Below, piece after piece: positions 1 through 9,540 of a DNA stretch of 64,000 nucleotides. Location of the stretch: positions 124,001 to 188,000 of the forward strand of contig NZ_JANADR010000003.1 in assembly GCF_024199925.1 (NCBI RefSeq), read 5' to 3'. This DNA comes from Bradyrhizobium sp. CCGUVB1N3. GTDB taxonomy: Bacteria; Pseudomonadota; Alphaproteobacteria; Rhizobiales; Xanthobacteraceae. A program made the translations under genes and the position numbers. The first letter of the stretch is position 1. Each line of letters starts with the position of its first letter. The notes beneath the pieces were generated by a model. That model did not search any database. It was not told the origin of the DNA and saw nothing but the letters and a program-made list of their open reading frames with translations.

Positions 1-108
1 CGTCGCCATGCTTAGCCACCCCATCTTCGCCCCCGCTCGTTCCCGATCCAAGGGAGCAATTTACGTGAGGCAACGGCTCAGCATCCGGCAACAATTAAGG
101 CGAGGCAA

Positions 109-448
109 TGCGAAGTCTCACCCTGATTGCCGCCGCGCAGCTCTTATTCGGACGAAGAGGCAGAACTTGTCACTGGTCTCGCGGCGACGGTCAACGATGA
201 TCCGGCAGTGACCCGCGAGCATGAAAGCGACAACGCTGGCATACTTGCCTTCACCACCAAGGACTTCCAGACAAATGTCGAAGGCGCGGCACTGTTGAAA
301 ATCGGGTGCGGCCAAACGATGGAGGTCACGAACGGCAACGTCCAGCACAAGGTGCCAAAAGGCATCTATGAGATCTCCGCCGAGAATGGCGTGTCAATCA
401 CTGCTGGCAGCGCTGCGACGTCCGCAGACATCGCCCTGACGGCTTCCT
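109..448 (+). pseudogene. decayed hypothetical coding fragment
   Basis: An open stretch encodes a hydrophilic sequence with segments such as TNVEGAALLKIG and NGVSITAGS, reminiscent of the beta-rich C-terminal repeats of phage or type VI spike proteins. That resemblance is weak and I do not assign a function. The frame runs on without a natural end into DNA that codes for a glycosyltransferase tail in another frame, so this looks like a gene fragment joined to another. A start such as the ATG at 109 (MRSLTLIAAAQL...) is in a different frame from most of the fragment. Confidence 0.25.
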
Positions 449-910
449 TTGGCCGTGTTCGCAAGGCCGTTGGTAGGAATCTTATGGGAGAGCGGCGCTC
501 TCGGCCTATCGATGGAACAGGTCGCCGCTGTGATTCCACACTCCGTCACGCCGATCAGTTTGATGAGTGGAGCGCAACGCCACGACATGAAGCGATGGCG
601 TCACCCGATCGATGCCGGTGTGCATATCGAGCGCCCTGCGGAATTGATCGCAGCGATCGCCAATCTCGACGCCGTGGTTGGGCCCGACAGCTTCGCCGTC
701 CATATCGCCGGAGCACTCGGAGTTCCCGGCGTGGTTTTCGTGCCATGCGGTTATCCCTGGTATTGGGCCCAGGCTGGCGGAAAGCCACTGTGGTACCCGT
801 CGTTCGAAGTCGTCGCGCAGGAACGGTTCGGCCATTGGTCTGAGGCGATCGAGCAAGGCGGGCGTAAACTGGAGGCACTGTTGCGCGCGTCACCGAGCGA
901 ATTGGGGTAG
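449..910 (+). pseudogene. C-terminal remnant of a GT9/heptosyltransferase-like glycosyltransferase
   Basis: About 153 codons are open. The segment DAVVGPDSFAVHIAGALG followed by PGVVFVPCGYPWYW is the typical C-terminal nucleotide-sugar-binding part of GT-B fold transferases of the family 9 type, also found at the end of TPR-glycosyltransferase fusions in Bradyrhizobium. Such proteins are normally more than 300 residues, so the N-terminal acceptor half is missing. No convincing ribosome binding site precedes the ATG at 449, and the upstream DNA belongs to another fragment. It is most likely a non-functional 3' end; a short expressed protein cannot be excluded. Confidence 0.5.
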
Positions 911-980
911 CGTGCTCCCTCGATCACATCTGGAAGGCCATTTAAAGACAAAGCGAGATGGCCCGTTTTTTGGGGCCCAA

Positions 981-1028
981 CCGCCAATAGAAACGCCCGG
1001 CATTTTGCGCGGCGTTTCTATTTGGCGG
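981..1028. terminator. strong hairpin downstream of the glycosyltransferase remnant
   Basis: Left arm 981-997 and right arm 1011-1028 are reverse complements with one bulged base, around a 13-nt loop. The stem is GC-rich at both ends (CCGCCA and AACGCC). No T-run follows on the + strand, so it may be a bidirectional terminator of imperfect type or an end structure of a lost mobile element rather than a classical Rho-independent terminator. Confidence 0.45.
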
Positions 1029-1099
1029 GTACTATGCTGGATAGTAACTGGGAGATGATCAAAGGGGGCCCCGGCCATCACATAGAGCAGCTAACAGCT

Positions 1100-1131
1100 A
1101 GATGGAGCGGATGATGAAGAAGACGAGACGG
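1100..1131 (+). mobile_element. scrap of an IS3-family orfA start
   Basis: The bases around the ATG at 1113, including GAGCGGA and ATGAAGAAGACGAGACGGA, match the start of the intact IS3-family orfA at 17,863 (GAGCGGACC then ATGAAGAAGACGAGACGGA). Similarity stops after six codons. It is a truncated 5' end of a related element left next to the effector gene. Confidence 0.5.
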
Positions 1132-1370
1132 AGTGTGCTCACCCTGATCGCCGCCGCCCAGCTTTGGTAGGTCCGCAATTCTACGGTCTGTGCGAATATG
1201 GGCCTGTTTGGAGGCACCCCAGCGCAGCTGGCTGACGCGCCGCCAGGGATCAAAGTTGTTACCCACGATCGTGCGGGACTGTCGCCCTATCCCGATCAAT
1301 CACCCCCTCCCGTTTTTGGCGCTGAGGTGGAGAACTTGCGACGATCTAGCTTCGGACGCGGGAGATTGGC

Positions 1371-4085
1371 GTGGACCCAGACAATTTCGATCCATTCGAT
1401 CCAGGTTGGCTGCAGGCGTACGACGCCATGTTGCAACAACAGGCAGAGCCGGCCGCGCCAGGAGCGGTAGACCAGGTCGCGCACGAGGACTCTGAGCAGC
1501 ACTTGGCCGAGGAGCACCAAGGCGGTGCTGCTCCCATCGCAGGGGGCCGCCCACCGCGCTCAAACCCTAACTATCCTCATCTGTCCGATAACGACGAGAA
1601 CCTCATCAACTCGGCTCTTGAGGCCAAGGTTGGGCACAGGAAGCTGACAGAAGGAACAAAATACGTTTACGCTAACGCTCTTCGTAAATTGGGGAATCGC
1701 CTCGGGGAGCGGGGCCAAACGATTGGTGCACTCGATCATGATTCCCTGCTCGCTCACGCTAAAAATGTCTTTTCGAATGTCGGGCATTTTGCTTCCGCGT
1801 TGACGGTCCTTCGGAGGTATCGCGAGCCTGACACCCCACATAACAAACGTCGACGAATTGATGTCTCTGTGGGGGCTGCTCCCGTCGCAGGGGGGCCACC
1901 GCGTTCAAACCCTAACCATCCTCATCTGTCCGATAACGACCGGAACCTCATCCGCTTGGCTGTCGAGGCCGATGTTGCGTGCAAGCGTCTAACAGAAGGA
2001 ACAGCACGCACTTACGCTAACGCTCTTCGTCAATTGGGCAATCATCTCGGGAAGCGAGGGCAAACTATTGATGCACTCGATCACAATTCCTTGGTCGCCT
2101 ACGCAAACGAGTTTTTTCAGGATAACCCGTATGTGGTTCCCGGGTTGACGGTCCTTCGGAGGTATCGCGAGCCTGACACGCCATATGGTCCAGTTGTCTC
2201 TGTGGAAGACGAGATTCTCATCGACCGGGCCATCCAGGCAGCAGCTGCTAGGCGCCGAAAGTGGACCAGGGACACTGCCCGGCGGTATTATCGAGTTTTG
2301 CGCAACTTGGCGAAATCTCTCGGGCCAGGTCAAACGATCACTGCACTCGATCACGAATCCCTGATCGCTCACGCTAAGAAGTCAACTGAGCTGAGAGCCG
2401 CCTTGCAAGCGCTTCGTGAGTATCGCGGCTCAAACACATTAGCTGATCGCGGGCCTCCACATCACAGTTCCACGGCAGAACGCGGACATATCATCGATGA
2501 TGCAACTCGTTCCAACCAGCGAACAGAGACTACGCCGCCTATCGGCCTGGATATGACGCGTGCGTCCGGCAACAGTAACCTCGGGGACGGTGTTTCGGGC
2601 GCAGTCGGCTCCTGGCAGATGGGGGAACAGGCAGCCCATTCGCCATTGCAAGTTGTCGATCCGGAGGAGCTCTGGCAGGAAGCGGACCAAGCTGGCCAGC
2701 TGCCCGCCGACAGTTGGGACCTCGCGAACTTTTGGGAAGGCATGCCGTCTTCCTTAAGCCTGTCGCAACAATCATCCGCTCCGGCAGCCGCCGTACCGGC
2801 TTGGCCGTCGCCGCGTGATTTCGGATATCTCCTTCCCCTGCAATTTGATCCCTCGCAATTCAATGGCCCGCAACCGGCCCCCGGCGTCCTGATCGAAGCA
2901 CTGGACAGAGCAGGGCTCCTACCGAGGCCGTCGCAGTGGCCGACGAATTTGTCTATTAACACTCAGCCTTACACGGCATCGTTCGATAGCCGAGCGTGGG
3001 AGCCGGCCGTAAACAATCCGCTAGGCAGACAAGTTATTATTCAGCCGGTCCACGATCCTAGCGGATCCTCGGCCGGTCGAGCATCTCGTCAGCCGCTCAC
3101 CGATATCGGGCCTCTCGTGCCCCCCGGAGGATGGGAGCGCCGCGAAAGCTGGCTCCCAAACTATGCCGAGCCGCAAGTGGCAAGTTGCGATCAGTCGCAG
3201 CATTGGCGCGAGGCGAACCAGATCGCGGCACAGGTACCTGCCGGCTGGAGCTCCGCGTGGCCATTGCCGTCCGCGCAGTCGGACCGCAATTTCCCTGAGC
3301 CGGCAGCTCTGCCCTCAGGAGCTACGTTGTCAGATCTCTTCCCCGGCGCTGGTTATCCGATGCCATTCACCCCGCAGCAACTGCGAGATCATGCTCATTT
3401 TGCGCCGGCGTTTCCGAGTACATCCTCCGCTGATCAGATCGGGGCGTTGGAAACCCCATCTTCCGACCCCAGCGGGCGGGTGCTCGGCGCTAGGGAGTGG
3501 CTGGGTGACCAACATATCCACCGGGACTACGAACTGCTGAGGCAGGACTTGCAGCAGAACAATCCGGACCTCGCCGCCCGGACGCGGCTCGTCGATCCCC
3601 TCATCGCCCACTATCATCTGCGGCTGGGGTCGGCGAGCGTGATGCTCGCCGCCTTCCAGCGCATTGTAAATGTCGGTGGTAACGATACAGCCGACTTCCT
3701 GTTCATGCCAGTGAGCGACGCCAGTGCTTCGGATCCTGCTCTCCGCGGCACCCACTGGTCGCTGCTGTTCGTTGATCGTCGCGATCGGACAAGTCCAGTT
3801 GCCTATCACTATGACTCTAACCAGGGACAAAACGACGGGCGTGCAGAAATGCTCGCACAACGGCTGCGTGCGCGTCGTGAGCCCGTCCGCATGACCCAGC
3901 AGGAGAACGAATTTGATTGCGGCGTCTTTGTCGTGGACGGCACGCGGGCGCTGGTTGGGCGATTGGCCCAAAGCCAGTGGCCAGCCCTGCGGCATCTCGA
4001 CAACCTCGTCGTCGATCGGCCGGCATTACAGGAACGACTGAGGGGTGATGCCCCCTTGAGCCGACCGCCTCGTTGGCGGCGATGA
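1371..4085 (+). CDS. C48 (Ulp1/SUMO protease) type III effector, NopD/Bel2-5-like
   Basis: Likely a secreted effector that removes SUMO from host plant proteins in the nucleus. The C-terminal 200 residues carry the Ulp1-type catalytic set: His795 in GTHWSLLFVD, Asp815 in YHYDS, Gln844 in MTQQE and Cys850 in FDCGVF. Upstream lie three imperfect repeats of about 85 residues (about 70-157, 185-271, 276-357) with the pattern LTEGT..YANALR.LG and ALDH.SL.A.A, resembling the SAM-like core-binding domain of phage integrases. A basic stretch NKRRRID near residue 160 could be a nuclear signal. A middle segment (about 481-540, QPAPGVLIEALDRAGLLP) recurs in the next gene. The start is GTG at 1371, preceded by GGGAGA. 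I find no tts box in the 340 bases upstream, unusual for a Nop gene. NopD-type proteins are about 1,000 residues or more, so 904 is slightly short. The C48 call is firm; the effector role is inferred from family and neighbours. Confidence 0.85.
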   Translation: MDPDNFDPFDPGWLQAYDAMLQQQAEPAAPGAVDQVAHEDSEQHLAEEHQGGAAPIAGGRPPRSNPNYPHLSDNDENLINSALEAKVGHRKLTEGTKYVYANALRKLGNRLGERGQTIGALDHDSLLAHAKNVFSNVGHFASALTVLRRYREPDTPHNKRRRIDVSVGAAPVAGGPPRSNPNHPHLSDNDRNLIRLAVEADVACKRLTEGTARTYANALRQLGNHLGKRGQTIDALDHNSLVAYANEFFQDNPYVVPGLTVLRRYREPDTPYGPVVSVEDEILIDRAIQAAAARRRKWTRDTARRYYRVLRNLAKSLGPGQTITALDHESLIAHAKKSTELRAALQALREYRGSNTLADRGPPHHSSTAERGHIIDDATRSNQRTETTPPIGLDMTRASGNSNLGDGVSGAVGSWQMGEQAAHSPLQVVDPEELWQEADQAGQLPADSWDLANFWEGMPSSLSLSQQSSAPAAAVPAWPSPRDFGYLLPLQFDPSQFNGPQPAPGVLIEALDRAGLLPRPSQWPTNLSINTQPYTASFDSRAWEPAVNNPLGRQVIIQPVHDPSGSSAGRASRQPLTDIGPLVPPGGWERRESWLPNYAEPQVASCDQSQHWREANQIAAQVPAGWSSAWPLPSAQSDRNFPEPAALPSGATLSDLFPGAGYPMPFTPQQLRDHAHFAPAFPSTSSADQIGALETPSSDPSGRVLGAREWLGDQHIHRDYELLRQDLQQNNPDLAARTRLVDPLIAHYHLRLGSASVMLAAFQRIVNVGGNDTADFLFMPVSDASASDPALRGTHWSLLFVDRRDRTSPVAYHYDSNQGQNDGRAEMLAQRLRARREPVRMTQQENEFDCGVFVVDGTRALVGRLAQSQWPALRHLDNLVVDRPALQERLRGDAPLSRPPRWRR

Positions 4086-4092
4086 TGCACTG

Positions 4093-4251
4093 CTGGGAAT
4101 CGATGATACCGCGGTGCCGAAGAAGGGCGAACGCTCGGTCGGTGTCGCAGCCCAATATGCATCGTCGCTTGGCAAGACGGCAAATTGCCAAACGTTGGTG
4201 TCGCTTGCGCGCGCCAATCTGGGTCGGAAGAGCGCGGCAACCTGGGTGTGA
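4093..4251 (+). pseudogene. IS701-family transposase fragment
   Basis: Directly after the C48 gene one frame reads LGIDDTAVPKKGERSVGVAA then QYASSLGKTANCQTLVSL, the block around the first catalytic Asp of IS701-type (DDE_5) transposases. Similarity ends near 4,206 and the frame stops at 4,251. This is a different subgroup from the intact IS701-type transposase at 14,626-15,861 (whose block reads IDETGFLKQGK), so it is an independent, older insertion remnant. Confidence 0.7.
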
Positions 4252-4511
4252 ATGCTGATCGAAAAATGACCCCCATCGGCGTCATCGGGACCCCTTCAGG
4301 CCATTGATTTCATTGAATTGAAATGATGGGACCCCCACGCCGATCATGGTTGAGACCCCACGCCGAAACACAGCTATCCTCGCGTCGCGGACGACAGCGT
4401 CGCCCACCGATTGGCCCTTGGCTCAAAATCCGACGCAGAATTTGCTCCAAACGCCTGCAAACGGTGGTTGACTGATTGCGCGCTGGGTGAGTTCTGAAGG
4501 AGGGATCGACG
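4252..4511. other. non-coding spacer between the two effector-like genes
   Basis: There is no gene here. The first 110 bases hold repeated GACCCCC/GGGACCCC patterns in both orientations around ATTTCATTGAATTGAAAT (about 4,306-4,323), which look like battered insertion-sequence ends. A clear ribosome binding site GAAGGAGG lies at 4,496-4,503, about 8 bases before the next start codon. I see no tts box. Confidence 0.5.
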
Positions 4512-6701
4512 ATGACAGACAGTCCGCCGCGCAAAAAGCAAAAGCACGGCTCATCCGGTAGCTCTTCCGTCCAGCCAGAACCGGGCCCCCACGACGTTGA
4601 TGCGGCACTAATTGCTCGCTTCGCGAATCAAGCCGAGGGCGGCTTCAACAGAGATTACGTGCTATGGATGAGGCGCCTCGCGCGAAACTTTAGCGAATGG
4701 CTTCGCAAGACTGAAAGGCCGCCACTGGCCGGTCGGTTGAGCCAGCTGGATGACGATTTGCGGGCCTATGCGATCAGGCTTCGCAAACCTGACCGACGAC
4801 TTCTAAATTTAACGTTGGACCGCCTTCGAGCTGTCAGTGCCGGCGTGCGTCTTCCCGCCGGATTCAATGAGAGGTCTATCGCCCGCAGGAACTCTGCCCC
4901 ACAGCACCAGCTCTTCGAAAGGGATGCGCAACTCAGCCGCGCTGGCCGCCACCCCATCAAAGCGATGTGTGCTGAGGATGAGAGGCTTATTTCCGGCTTT
5001 AGGATGGCACGCTTGCCCGTGCAACCAGCCACTGCCCGCAACTACGCTTCTGCTCTTTGCGGATTCAGTATTTGGCTCCAGGCGCAAAAAAAGAGGTCGA
5101 TAGCTAGCCGCCTGTACGACAATACGCTGACCCAGGATGCTGAACACTATAAGAACCACGTGCTGCCGGCTGCGTTGGGGTACCTTCGAGAATTGTGCCG
5201 CAAGCAGGCGCAATCGAGCGCCGGGCCGGGCACTCAGTACATGGTTGTCGCGCCGGATGTGTCCACGAGCTATGAGCCGCGTCACGATGCTCAAGTTACC
5301 CCGGCCTCAGCTGTGCTTCGGCCATTATCGCCTGCCGGACGTGGGGAGCCATCCTCGGCGTACGGCGGCTCGGCGGCGCCTGGCGCATCGTCGGAGGCTG
5401 CGGCATCGCCAGTTGACTTCAGCTTGCTAGATGACTTCGCCTTCCGTGAGGGCGATCATGAACTGATCATGTCGTTTCTAGACGATGCGGCGGCCGAAAG
5501 CGCTCCGCAGCCCGGCGCGTCGCAGGTACCTCCCCCGTTTGTGGGCGGCATCGGCGATGCTTCGCCGCTGTGGGATCAAGCCATCGGACGATCTTCATTT
5601 GCCGGTACTTCGGAAGCGTCATCGAGTTTCGTCGCTCGCCTGTCGGCGGCCGATTTTGGAAGTATCGTCGGTTTGAGCTGGGAGCACGGCAGCCAACCGG
5701 CTCCCCCCGAGCTGATCCGCGCCCTCGACGCACGCGGACTCCTGCCGGGGCCGTGTCGGCCGACACATCTGAGGATCCTTGATCGATCGTATTCGGCGCA
5801 GTGGGCAGGGAGAGGAAGAAGGGAGGTCGCGACCTTAAATAATTTGCTCGGCGGTGACGTTATGCTGATTCCGGAACCCGGGTTTGAACACCAGGGACCG
5901 GTGCAGGTGCGCCCCGGAACTGTTCCATCATCTGCGGTCGCGGCATCGTCCACAGCCGGTGCATCGTCCTCCGGGCAAGGCGGTTCGCAGGCACTGTACG
6001 GCCTTCCGGACATCGGAGAGTATGTTCCCCAGGACTTTGCTCACGGCGACACACGACCGATTGGCGCACAGGACTGGGGTGGCACCAGCGGTGCCGAAAG
6101 CATGGGACCATCAGAGATGCCCACGGGCTTTTGGGGGCGTCATTTCGAAGAAAACATCGTCAGCGATCCTTGGCAACACACCAGTACTTCTGGCTCCGAT
6201 CGGCACAGCGCCGCCATCGGAGTGCCGCCCGCGGCACATCACCAGGCGCCCTCACAGGCACTCGCGGGCGCATCGCTGCCTGCCTTGTCTGTCGGCCCGT
6301 TGAGCGACACGCTCCAAGCATTTTTGGCGCGATTCAATGCCTACGTGGGACAAGCCAGTGGCCAAGGACTGAATTGCCTGCTGGAAACGGTTCTTCAATT
6401 GGCCAGCAACACGGAGCGACAGGACGACGAAACGCCGCAGACTCAGCAACTTCAGCAACAGGCTCAGTTGTTGCGGAATAGCCTGGTTCAAGACGGCACG
6501 GTCGATCCGCATGGCGAAATCGACCTTTACGGCGCTGGTGTCGGGGTCGTGCTGGCGACCAGTTTTGGCCTGCGCATTCAAGCCATCGAGGCACATGCGA
6601 ATGGCGGGTGGACCGTGCATCCTGTCCTGGGTCAGGAAGGTCGACTGGTGCACATTTTGCACACGCCGGGGCATTTCCAGCCGCTGTGGCCTCGGGACTA
6701 A
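4512..6701 (+). CDS. effector-like protein with SAM-like repeats and a putative C-terminal cysteine-protease fold
   Basis: A 729-residue protein of no recognised named family. It opens with a basic nuclear-signal-like stretch (PPRKKQKHG, residues 5-13). Two helical repeats follow (about 30-107 and 154-232; the second has ATARNYASALCGFSIWL), like the integrase-type repeats of the preceding C48 effector. A middle block (about 380-440, QPAPPELIRALDARGLLPGP) is plainly homologous to the block in that neighbour. The last 130 residues differ: Cys622 in GLNCLLETVLQLA, then DLYGAGVGVVLATSFGLRI, and His721 in HTPGHFQPLWP. A Cys near a helix start and a late His in an aromatic strand are the layout of OTU/papain-like deubiquitinases, but this fold is a guess. 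The start is supported by GAAGGAGG 8 bases upstream. It ends just before an IS256 remnant and has no visible tts box. A host-targeted effector role is inferred from domain sharing. Confidence 0.7.
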   Translation: MTDSPPRKKQKHGSSGSSSVQPEPGPHDVDAALIARFANQAEGGFNRDYVLWMRRLARNFSEWLRKTERPPLAGRLSQLDDDLRAYAIRLRKPDRRLLNLTLDRLRAVSAGVRLPAGFNERSIARRNSAPQHQLFERDAQLSRAGRHPIKAMCAEDERLISGFRMARLPVQPATARNYASALCGFSIWLQAQKKRSIASRLYDNTLTQDAEHYKNHVLPAALGYLRELCRKQAQSSAGPGTQYMVVAPDVSTSYEPRHDAQVTPASAVLRPLSPAGRGEPSSAYGGSAAPGASSEAAASPVDFSLLDDFAFREGDHELIMSFLDDAAAESAPQPGASQVPPPFVGGIGDASPLWDQAIGRSSFAGTSEASSSFVARLSAADFGSIVGLSWEHGSQPAPPELIRALDARGLLPGPCRPTHLRILDRSYSAQWAGRGRREVATLNNLLGGDVMLIPEPGFEHQGPVQVRPGTVPSSAVAASSTAGASSSGQGGSQALYGLPDIGEYVPQDFAHGDTRPIGAQDWGGTSGAESMGPSEMPTGFWGRHFEENIVSDPWQHTSTSGSDRHSAAIGVPPAAHHQAPSQALAGASLPALSVGPLSDTLQAFLARFNAYVGQASGQGLNCLLETVLQLASNTERQDDETPQTQQLQQQAQLLRNSLVQDGTVDPHGEIDLYGAGVGVVLATSFGLRIQAIEAHANGGWTVHPVLGQEGRLVHILHTPGHFQPLWPRD

Positions 6702-6783
6702 GAAAGAAAAGCCGAAGCCCGCGCGAGCTCGGTACTGCAGCCCCAGCGCATGCGACGGCGGTGAGCGCGCAGACACCGGCGGT

Positions 6784-7573
6784 GCTGGTGGCGCGTGCCA
6801 GGGAAGACCTCGTCAAGGGCCTTCCAGAACCCCAGCGCACCGTCACCGACCGCCACTTGGGGAGCGATCCGCAGGCCGCGCTGCTTCACATCGATCAAGA
6901 GCTCACGCCAACTCTGGGCGCTCTCGCGGGCGCCGACCTGGAAGCCGACCAATTCCTTGCGGCCCTCCGGCGTCGCGCCGACCAGCACCAGGATACATTC
7001 GCTGTGATCCTCCATCCGGGCCTGCAAATAAACCCCATCGGCCCACAGATAGACGTAGCGCCGCGCCGACAGGTCACGTCGCTGCCAACGCTCGTACTCG
7101 GCCTGCCAGTCGGCCGTCAGGCGTGCAATCACCGACGGCGACAGGTTCGGCGCGTCCTTGCCGAGCAGCGCCGACAGCGCCTCCTGGAAGTCGCCGGTCG
7201 AGATGCCGCGCAGGTAAAGGATCGGCAGCAGGGCATCCAGGCTCTTCGTCCGCCGCGCCCACAGCGGCAGGATCGCCGAGCTGAAGCGGATCCGATCGGC
7301 TGAGCTGGCGCCGCGGTCTCTCACCTTGGGCCGGGCGACCTCGATTGCGCCGATCCCCGTGGCAATCTTGCGCGTAGGGCCATGGCCGTGCCGGACCACA
7401 CGGGCGCGGCCACCCGGCAGCTTCAGCTCCGCCGTCGTCTCCAGAAACGCCTGCAGTTCGATTTCGACCGCCCTGGCGAGCAGATCACGGGCTCCATTGC
7501 GCAGGATTTCTGTCAGTGGATCGTCAACCGCCGACCGCTGACGGAACGGGAGAATCTTGGTAGTCTCGTTCAT
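6784..7573 (-). pseudogene. IS256-family (mutator-type) transposase, 5' part only
   Basis: Reading leftward from the ATG at 7573 (MNETTKILPF...), about 260 codons match IS256-type transposases, including two catalytic aspartates in LWADGVYLQAR and VGDGALGFWKAL. The match ends after FPGTRHQ at 6,784, so the last third with the catalytic Glu is lost and unrelated codons follow. The segment 6,784-6,997 is nearly identical, in inverted orientation, to 24,993-25,206, where a second fragment carries the missing 3' part. Together they describe one transposase type, but neither copy is functional. Confidence 0.85.
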
Positions 7574-7932
7574 GGCGTATCGCTCTCCTTGAGGTTCTGG
7601 CAGGCTCGACACCCGCCTCACATGGGGGCGCGCCGTGTCAAGATCATTCATCGCAAAGCATGAGCAATTCTCCAAAACGGCATTCAAGTTCTGAGCCCGA
7701 TTGCGTGACGCGGCTGGTTTGCCGAGCCTGGTCAACCTCACATTCGGTCGCCGCTCATTGCGGCCGCACCAATATCCCGCTTGCGCGCGGGCGGGGCTCA
7801 GGGTGGCGAAACCACTCTCGAAAAACGGCATTTCGCCAGAGGCGGGTACGGTTCGCCGACCTGAATCCGCCAAGACAGATCGAGTCCTGGTAGATTTCTA
7901 GAAGAAGTTGATGTTTGAGCTGCAGCCGATGT

Positions 7933-8226
7933 TTACTTGTTCTTCAGGACGGCGCCTTCGATAATGATGCCCGCAGTTACATACTTCCAGAGTGCAACGA
8001 GTAGCTTGCGCGCGAGCGCTACAATCGTAGACCTCTTCAAGCGACCGCCATTGCGCCGAACACGTTCGTTGAACCACTGAGCCAACGCGGAATTAGGCTG
8101 ATGTCGTAGCCACAGCCAAGCCATTTGGATCATTGTCGTCCGTAGCCTTGGGTTACCCGCTTTCGATACCCCTTGCTCGTGATCAATTGATCCGCTCTGC
8201 CAGGGGCTCCGTGGGCATTTCTGCAA
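7933..8226 (-). pseudogene. IS110/IS1111-family transposase C-terminal fragment
   Basis: About 80 residues (SIDHEQGVSKAGNPRLRTTM, then WLWLRHQPNSALAQWF and VALWKYVTAGIIIEGAVLKN) match the C-terminal Transposase_20 region of IS110-like elements. Full proteins are 320-400 residues; the rest is missing, and a Tn3-family remnant begins 10 bases away. The preceding 360 bases (7,574-7,932) hold the leader of the IS256 fragment and otherwise nothing I can support. Confidence 0.75.
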
Positions 8227-8235
8227 TAATACCCG

Positions 8236-9453
8236 CTAAGGGAAAGCGAAGTTGTTTGGATTGAAACGGTTAGCGCGGATCGGCCTGAAGCGTTCGAGGG
8301 GTCGGTCAATTTCGTTCCAGAGATAGTCGCCGGTGAGTGCGATATGAGCCCAGGGAAGCGGTGCGACCTGGGAGAGCAGCTCGGCGGGAATATCGATGCC
8401 CTGGGTGCGGACATAATCGACAGCGCGGCTGAGATAGACGGTGTTCCACAGGATAATGGCGTTGACGACGAGGTTGAGACCTGACGCCCGATAGGCCATG
8501 GTTTCCGCCACGCGGTTGCGCAGCTCGCCAAGCTGGTGGAGGAAGACCGCCCGGGCAAGGGCGTGACGGCTTTCACCCTTGTTGAGGATGGCATGCGATC
8601 TGCGCCGGAGCTTGGTGTCGAGCAACCAGTCGCAGATGAAGATCGAGCGTTCAATCCGGCCCATTTCACGCAGCGCCTGATTGAGCCGGTTTTGCCGAGG
8701 CGATGCGGCAAGCTTCTTGAGGATGACGGACGGCGGCACCAGGCCGGCGCCGATCGATGCCTTCAGCCGCAAGACCTCATCCCAGTGCTGCTCGATGACA
8801 TCCATGTTGACGGTTCCCGCGATCAGCGCCCCGAGCGGCTCGTACGCCGGGTCGGGATCGATGACGAAGAGCCTGCGATTGCCGAGATTGCGGATACGGG
8901 GAATGAGCCTATAGCCGAAGCCGTGGAACATAGCGAATGTCGTTTCGGTCGCGCCGGCGGTATCGGTTGCATGCTCATGGATTTCGACCGAGCTCTCGTT
9001 GTGAAGGAGGCCGTCGAGCACGTAGGGCGCTTCGCTCTCGGACGCCTGGATCATCCGGGAGAAAAAGGAGGCGAAACGATTGGACAGGAAGCCATAGACC
9101 GAGGCACCTGGTCTTTTGCCGTATTTTGCATTGTATTCGAGACTGGCTTCACCGCGCCCGCCTGCCGGAAAGAACTGCCCGTCCGAGGAGGAGATATGAC
9201 CGTCGCCCCAGACCTCGGCGAACGGATGGGCTTGCTGCGCATCGACCAGCACGGCAGTCGCCGTGGCGTAGGTTTCTGATCGTAGATGCCGATCCACCAT
9301 TAGCATCATCTGGTGGATTGTGACGCCGCGTGAGCTTTCCGCCATGCGTTCAGCACCGGCATTGGTGGCGTCGGCAAGGATAGCGGCCATCAGTGCTGCC
9401 TCATCGTTCGCCGTCTCGCCGGTGCGATAGTGTGTGAAGCTGTCAAGGAACAC
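8236..9453 (-). pseudogene. tnpA: Tn3-family transposase, C-terminal part
   Basis: About 400 residues match the catalytic half of Tn3-type TnpA (FTHYRTGETANDEAAL, SSSDGQFFPAGG with a catalytic Asp, HATDTAGATETTFAMFHGFG, and REMGRIERSIFI, which probably carries the Glu). Complete Tn3 transposases are about 950-1,000 residues; the DNA-binding N-terminal half is absent and similarity stops abruptly near 9,447. No resolvase gene or full terminal repeats are visible. It is a relic that may record how part of this accessory DNA arrived. Confidence 0.85.
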
Positions 9454-9540
9454 TTCGCAGTCTTTTCAGACATGCGCTTTCCGACAAATAGGCCGGGCAA
9501 ACATGCCCGGCCCATTGTGCTGACAACGTCGAGAAGAAGA

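Noticed and set aside
127..843. 238-codon protein at the left edge
   Set aside because: Beyond about 448 the frame is out of phase with the glycosyltransferase-like coding in the same DNA and becomes Arg-rich nonsense.
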